A stretch of DNA of 64,000 nt, from contig URSD01000003.1 in the NCBI GenBank assembly GCA_900550395.1, positions 23,118-87,117 on the forward strand, given 5' to 3'. A model generated the notes under the pieces. The model made no database searches, was not told where the DNA came from, and was given only the letters and a program-made list of their open reading frames with translations. Below are positions 61,618 to 64,000 of the stretch, in pieces. How positions within the stretch are numbered: position 1 is the stretch's first letter; each line of letters begins with the position of its first letter. Position numbers and translations under genes: made by a program. Origin of the DNA: an uncultured Porphyromonadaceae bacterium (GTDB lineage: Bacteria > Bacteroidota > Bacteroidia > Bacteroidales > Muribaculaceae).

Positions 61618-61638
61618 GAGGGTGTTAAAAAATCTGAC

Positions 61639-62370
61639 ATGAAGAAATATATATTGGCAATGGCTATAATGCTGACAACTGTGGCGGCACAGGCAAAAAC
61701 GCTGATAGTCTATTATAGTTACACAAATAATGTGGAACGCATAGTGACAGAACTGCGCAATCAGATTGAGGCTGATGTCGTGGAGATAGAACCGGCAGAG
61801 AAAGGACTGGACTATGCCGCCAACAACTATGCTATCGGGAGTGCCCAGATAGCGGCAATCCGCAATAACCCAAATGATGCCGCCTCATATCCGGCAATCG
61901 ATCCTGTGAGTGTTGACCTTTCTCAGTATTCAACCATCATCATCGGTGCTCCGCTTTGGTGGAGCAACATGGCAGCTCCGTTGCAGACATTTCTGTTTCA
62001 GCACGGGGCGGAAATGGCCGGCAAGAATATCGGTCTGATTGTATCGAGCGCAAGTAGTGGAATCAGCGGTGTAGAAAGCGATGCCAAGCGTCTGATTCCG
62101 GACGGGAAATTTCTTACTCCGAGCTTATGGATACGGTCTTCGCAGACATCTAACGCGGCAACGTTGATTTCCGAATGGCTGAAAGCAATCGAATACGAGA
62201 ATCTTGCCGGGATAGAGTCTGTTGCTTCTGATTATGCCACTGATAAAGATATGGCTATATACAATCTTTCAGGACAGAGGATTTCAGGGCCTGAAAATCT
62301 GCCTAAAGGCGTATATATTGTCAGATATAAAGACGGCAATATGATTCAGACGAAAAAAACAATGTTATAA
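61639..62370 (+). CDS. Secreted flavodoxin with C-terminal sorting-like tail
   Basis: The 243 residues comprise a signal peptide (MKKYILAMAIMLTTVAAQA) and a flavodoxin domain (about 20-185; LIVYYSYTNNVERIVTEL, then IIIGAPLWWSNMAAPLQTFL). The C-terminal segment of about 40 residues (MAIYNLSGQRISGPENLPKG, then VYIVRYKDG) resembles a type A type IX secretion sorting domain. Flavodoxins are normally cytoplasmic, so export of one is notable. It lies 21 nt after the hydrolase gene and 11 nt before the ABM gene. Confidence 0.85.
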   Translation: MKKYILAMAIMLTTVAAQAKTLIVYYSYTNNVERIVTELRNQIEADVVEIEPAEKGLDYAANNYAIGSAQIAAIRNNPNDAASYPAIDPVSVDLSQYSTIIIGAPLWWSNMAAPLQTFLFQHGAEMAGKNIGLIVSSASSGISGVESDAKRLIPDGKFLTPSLWIRSSQTSNAATLISEWLKAIEYENLAGIESVASDYATDKDMAIYNLSGQRISGPENLPKGVYIVRYKDGNMIQTKKTML

Positions 62371-62381
62371 ACATTGGCAAC

Positions 62382-62882
62382 ATGAAAGTCAAAATTATCG
62401 CCTACGCAGCCATATTTGCGATATCCATGCAGTTTCACATGGCTGCGCAAGATAAGATCGACAATCAACAGTTTATTTTCCCCGCGGAGAACGAAGAATA
62501 TGACGTCATTTATGAAAAAAACAATAACCCGACAATGTGCGCTAAATTGCCAATGTCGGCCGACGGTATAATCCGCCTGTCGAAAGTGGAAGTCGATCCT
62601 GCATATCTTGACGAGTATATAAAGTTTGCAACCGAAGTGGGCGAAATCTCCTTGCGCACAGAACCCGGAGTGCTTACCATGTATGCGGTGCAGGAAAAGG
62701 ATAACCCCTGTAACATCACAATTCTCGAAACGTATGCTTCTCAGGAAGCATATCGCTTACATATAGCCTCTGCCCACTTCCAGAAATACAAGCAGGGAAC
62801 GCTTCACATGGTTAAAAATCTTCAACTTCTTGACCAGAATGAACTTAACCCATCAAATAAAGTTGTAAATTATATCAAATAA
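62382..62882 (+). CDS. Exported ABM-domain (YgiN-like) monooxygenase
   Basis: The 166 residues comprise a signal peptide (MKVKIIAYAAIFAISMQFHM, then AAQ) and one antibiotic-biosynthesis-monooxygenase ferredoxin-like domain at about 65-155. That domain reads IRLSKVEVDPAYLDEYIKFA, then EPGVLTMYAVQEKDNP and YRLHIASAHFQKYKQ. YgiN-like ABM proteins oxidise quinols or hydroxylated aromatics, often together with MdaB-type quinone reductases, and one is encoded directly downstream. The stop overlaps the next ATG by 1 nt. Confidence 0.87.
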   Translation: MKVKIIAYAAIFAISMQFHMAAQDKIDNQQFIFPAENEEYDVIYEKNNNPTMCAKLPMSADGIIRLSKVEVDPAYLDEYIKFATEVGEISLRTEPGVLTMYAVQEKDNPCNITILETYASQEAYRLHIASAHFQKYKQGTLHMVKNLQLLDQNELNPSNKVVNYIK

Positions 62883-63460
62883 TGTCACAAACCATGAGAA
62901 AGATTTTGATAATAATAGGTCATCCCTACTGGAAAGATTCGGTAGCCAACAGAGCTATCATTGATGAATTCACGCGCATCAATCCCGATGCGGAGATAAG
63001 CAACATAACGGAACTCTATCCAGACGGCAATATAGATATGGCGGCAGAACAGAAGAAACTGGTTGATGCCGACACGATCGTGCTCCAGTTCCCGATCATG
63101 TGGTATAGCTGTCCCTCGGTCATGCACAAGTGGATGGAGGAAGTGCTGACATACGGCTTCGCATATGGACGCGGAGGCGACAAGCTGAAAGGCAAACGGC
63201 TCATCGCTTCATTTACAGCAGGAGGCTCAGCGGATATGTACAGCCGTTACGGTGCGCAGAAAATGACAATCGACGACCTGATGCCACCTTTCGCCGGAAT
63301 ACCTAACCACTGCCAGATGGAATGGGGCGGGTATGTCTTTTCCGGCGGCATGGTGATTGCCGGAAACACTGACAAGGAGCAGCTCGCCACATTCCGAGGA
63401 CGCGCCAAAGCCCATGCCGAACGGCTCGACAGGCTTATCGGCAAGGACTTTCATGAATAA
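62882..63460 (+). CDS. NAD(P)H quinone reductase-like flavoprotein (MdaB/KefF family)
   Basis: The 192-residue cytoplasmic flavodoxin-fold reductase has no signal peptide. Its FMN/FAD-binding start is ILIIIGHPYWKDSVANRAII. LQFPIMWYSCPSVMHKWMEE and SFTAGGSADMYSRYG are typical of modulator-of-drug-activity B and KefF proteins. Two-electron reduction of quinones protects against redox cycling. Pairing with the upstream YgiN-like monooxygenase mirrors the E. coli mdaB-ygiN pair. Last gene of the cluster. Confidence 0.9.
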   Translation: MSQTMRKILIIIGHPYWKDSVANRAIIDEFTRINPDAEISNITELYPDGNIDMAAEQKKLVDADTIVLQFPIMWYSCPSVMHKWMEEVLTYGFAYGRGGDKLKGKRLIASFTAGGSADMYSRYGAQKMTIDDLMPPFAGIPNHCQMEWGGYVFSGGMVIAGNTDKEQLATFRGRAKAHAERLDRLIGKDFHE

Positions 63461-63491
63461 AATACATTATTACTGTCCGATAAAACCGGTA

Positions 63492-63514
63492 CAACCCGCG
63501 GTCGTCGCGGGTTG
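63492..63514. repeat. Hairpin repeat, possible end of the redox operon
   Basis: CAACCCGCG and CGCGGGTTG pair around a 5-nt loop, with flanking AACCGG/CCGGTT extending the stem. A second degenerate copy (CAACCTGCC/GGCGGGTTG) lies near 63580-63600. There is no T-run. Confidence 0.6.
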
Positions 63515-63758
63515 AATCCGGTTAGCGGCGAGGTAAGGAGCGCCATACTCGCGGTAGAAGCATCACATTATTTCAACCTGCCGTATGGCGGGTTGCACGA
63601 CGTCCGGGTTTATTATCAGATTTTCAGAATGTTTCGCGGCCGCCAGTGGTCGTGCATTTGAGTGTTGCAAAACCTCGAATTGTAGGGACGCACGGCTAGT
63701 GCAATGCGGTTCAAATAAAAAAGAGCAACGGAAAAAGTTGTCCGTAAAATAACGAACA

Positions 63759-63987
63759 TATGGCCGGAGGCCTTGGATATTGTTAGCCCCGGGCGCGTGC
63801 CGCCCGGGGTAATGGACCAACTACGGGTTCAGCCCCGGAGGTGGCTGCACCGGTTCCCGGCCATGACTGCAAAGACACAGATTTATAAGAGGGAAATTCA
63901 GCCACCTCCGGGGCTGAATCTGTGGGGCGACTCCTTGCCACGGGCACAAGTGCCCGCGGTTAACAAAATCCATGGCCTCCGGCCATA
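63759..63987. repeat. Nested palindromic repeat block
   Basis: The outer 14-bp arms TATGGCCGGAGGCC (63759-63772) and GGCCTCCGGCCATA (63974-63987) enclose two structures. One is a CCCCGGGC/GCCCGGGG hairpin (63787-63809). The other is a perfect 20-bp inverted pair (63828-63847, 63899-63918). The 540 nt from 63461 to the window end contain no gene that I can recognise. Confidence 0.8.
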
Positions 63988-64000
63988 CAACTATAATATA

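Noticed and set aside
63461..64000. CRISPR array
   Set aside because: The repeats are palindromic, differ from each other and lack regular spacers. No cas genes are present.

Overview
The window looks like a Bacteroidales chromosome, probably Muribaculaceae or a close relative. The backbone is GC-rich. Start sites are often preceded by the Bacteroidota promoter motif TAnnTTTG rather than a strong Shine-Dalgarno. Family content is typical of the group: SusC-like TonB receptors, DUF4249, LruC, DUF3408/DUF3853, GH43/GH35, ACT-SerB and FadL-like proteins. The assignment is inferred from protein families and promoter style; no rRNA is present. No CRISPR array was seen.

Layout, left to right. (1) 1-2066, minus strand: PASTA membrane protein, RluD-type pseudouridine synthase and the start of an S41/tricorn-like peptidase, in one tight operon. 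It is divergent from a 1,830-residue alpha-2-macroglobulin-like protein (2142-7634). (2) 7690-15045: a histidine kinase/response regulator pair divergent from a four-gene TolC/HlyD/ABC ATPase/FtsX-permease efflux operon, with a perfect 15-bp palindrome between them. (3) 15217-20430: a secreted LTxxQ-type protein, then the coupled operon serB, patatin with outer-membrane barrel, proC, ssb-like, in which every junction overlaps as ATGA. (4) 20580-31308: a LruC lipoprotein, a GH43 enzyme, an AraC remnant, a DUF362 plus TonB receptor pair, and a large GH43-GH35 two-domain enzyme. (5) 31464-32254: a small ORF, low-complexity repeats, a candidate structured RNA, and the displaced 3' end and terminator of a tRNA gene.

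(6) 32255-49506 is a roughly 17-kb integrative mobilizable element inserted in a CAT-anticodon tRNA gene (49464-49537). It is more AT-rich than the backbone. It carries a tyrosine integrase, an AlbA_2 regulator, an unknown protein, DUF3853, a RepA-like ATPase, a TOPRIM primase, DUF3408, a candidate oriT, MobC, a relaxase and a membrane protein, but no type IV secretion genes. Its cargo, on the opposite strand, is a complete cell-surface module: ECF sigma factor, small outer-membrane barrel, minimal DUF4974 anti-sigma-like protein, STN-type TonB receptor, DUF4249 lipoprotein and four small lipoproteins. One of these has only 47 residues. Both ends carry clusters of TTGAACACA-like repeats that look like integrase arm sites.

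(7) 49734-56329: housekeeping genes (polyprenyl synthase, C69 dipeptidase, FadL-like porin, acyltransferase, metallophosphoesterase). (8) 56415-63460: an AraC regulator divergent from an acetyltransferase, followed by a run of mostly exported redox enzymes. These are a flavodoxin/aldo-keto reductase fusion lipoprotein, a Tat-type FMN reductase, a Cys-nucleophile hydrolase, a secreted flavodoxin, a secreted ABM monooxygenase and a cytoplasmic quinone reductase-like protein. Four 14-bp repeats arranged as two pairs with 21-bp spacing lie in the AraC intergenic region. (9) 63461-64000 holds no gene, only a mosaic of palindromic repeats.

The two most interesting systems are the mobile surface-signalling/import cargo and the AraC-linked extracytoplasmic flavin redox cluster.
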